Source: Holophagae bacterium (GTDB lineage: Bacteria; Acidobacteriota; Thermoanaerobaculia; Thermoanaerobaculales; Sulfomarinibacteraceae). Taken from it: a stretch of 14,355 bases of DNA. A program made the translations under genes and the position numbers. Location: assembly GCA_030637505.1 (NCBI GenBank), contig DAOWGJ010000208.1:1-14355 (forward strand). The letters run 5' to 3'. Shown here piece by piece: positions 13,710-14,355 of this stretch. A model generated the notes under the pieces. That model made no database searches and was not told the DNA's origin. It worked only from the letters and a program-made list of their open reading frames with translations. Each line of letters opens with the position of its first letter. Position 1 is the stretch's first letter.

Positions 13710-14355
13710 ATGAATACACATCGTTTTGGTCTGGGTCTTTTCATTGTCCTGGGGTTGCTGATTCTTCCGTCGTCGGCTTCGGCCGGATGGTTCGGGCAGG
13801 GTGATCGTCTTATCGAATTGAGGCACGGGGGCGGCAGGCTCGAGGTGCAGCTGGTTCCGGATCGTGGCAAGGCTCTGACCCTGAAACAGGACGGACCCCA
13901 CCGCTGGGTCTTCGAGGGATCGACGGCGGAGCTGGTTGGCGGGTCGTACTCGATTGTGTTGCGCAACAGGAGTTCGGAGCGATTGAAGGTCGTCGTTGGC
14001 GTTGACGGTCTCAACATCTACCGGAAGAACAGAATCGTCGGCCGTGCCGACTCAGACACGGGCTCGATCCTCTCGCCGGGGGAGACCCGGATGCTCAAGG
14101 GATGGCAAATGGACAGTACGACTGCCCAGCGCTTCGTCTTCAGTCCGCCGGAATGGAGCGAAGGCCAGGGCCGAACCGACTCCCACATCGGTCTGATCGT
14201 CGTTCAGGTCTATCGGGAGCGTCGCCGGGAGTGGTTCGGACTGCGCGACGAGGCTGAAGAGCGCTTTCAGGAAGGAGGTCGATTGGAAGTCATGAGTCGG
14301 AAGGCCTCCCCGAGTCCACAAATCGGCACGACCTCGGGAGACGACGTCACAAGCC
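13710..14355 (+). CDS. Secreted protein of a conserved uncharacterised family (3' end beyond window)
   Basis: The frame is open from the ATG at 13710 to the right edge, giving 215 codons without a stop. GGAGAGG (13696-13702) lies 7 nt upstream. Residues 1-25 form a clear Sec signal peptide: MNTHR, a hydrophobic core (FGLGLFIVLGLLIL), and a likely cut after ASA. The mature part has a beta-rich region with GGSYSIVLRNRSSERLKVVV then GVDGLN (~80-103), and PGETRMLKGWQ (~125-135) followed by AQRFVFSPP and IGLIVVQVYRERR (~165-178). This order (RNRS, VDGLN, PG...GW, FVF, IG...VF/YRER) is one I recall from conserved hypothetical exported proteins in Proteobacteria and Acidobacteria; no function is established to my knowledge. 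It likely acts in the periplasm or outside the cell. Confidence 0.8.
   Translation, partial: MNTHRFGLGLFIVLGLLILPSSASAGWFGQGDRLIELRHGGGRLEVQLVPDRGKALTLKQDGPHRWVFEGSTAELVGGSYSIVLRNRSSERLKVVVGVDGLNIYRKNRIVGRADSDTGSILSPGETRMLKGWQMDSTTAQRFVFSPPEWSEGQGRTDSHIGLIVVQVYRERRREWFGLRDEAEERFQEGGRLEVMSRKASPSPQIGTTSGDDVTS

Overview
The window looks like accessory chromosome of a high-GC, Gram-negative-type bacterium. Gene bodies are GC-rich and the likely promoter stretches are markedly AT-rich. A HlyD-type periplasmic adaptor, a RapA-type polymerase recycling ATPase and a Sec-exported protein all fit a diderm. The secreted protein belongs to a conserved group I associate with deltaproteobacterial, gammaproteobacterial and acidobacterial genomes. 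The many structured intergenic repeats resemble those of uncultured Acidobacteriota or myxobacteria-like lineages. This placement is inference only; there is no rRNA or tRNA here.

Positions 1-6425 hold an export operon: a HlyD-type membrane-fusion protein (257-1393), a C39 peptidase/ABC permease-ATPase (1398-4139) and a second ABC permease-ATPase with a soluble N-terminal extension (4299-6425). This is the gene set used to cleave and export peptides with double-glycine-type leaders, such as NHLP-type peptide products. No precursor peptide or modifying enzyme is visible. Two oddities stand out. The best Shine-Dalgarno site in the window (179-187) serves an 8-codon reading frame that ends in TAG, in the same frame as the adaptor gene. 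A 250-bp fold-back repeat sits between the two ABC genes and supplies the last ~36 codons of the first one.

Positions 6426-7517 contain no credible gene. They are a patchwork of repeats: a GC-rich head module present twice, a 15-bp perfect hairpin, a 198-bp MITE-like element flanked by an exact 8-bp duplication (6636-6849), and copy A of a multi-hairpin repeat (7016-7284).

Positions 7518-11790 carry a metal-dependent amidohydrolase (7518-8645), a RapA/HepA-like Snf2 ATPase (8697-11249) and a RimJ/RimL-type GNAT acetyltransferase (11236-11790). The GNAT gene overlaps the rapA-like gene by 14 nt and is probably co-transcribed with it.

Positions 11791-12357 are a second gene-free block. It holds copy B of the multi-hairpin repeat (11911-12152), whose stems differ from copy A by paired, compensating changes, and a ~166-bp inverted-repeat element (12196-12361) that provides the stop codon of the neighbouring aminotransferase gene.

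Positions 12358-13569 (minus strand) encode a class V PLP enzyme related to isopenicillin N epimerase. Divergent from it, a secreted protein of a conserved uncharacterised group starts at 13710 and runs off the right edge.
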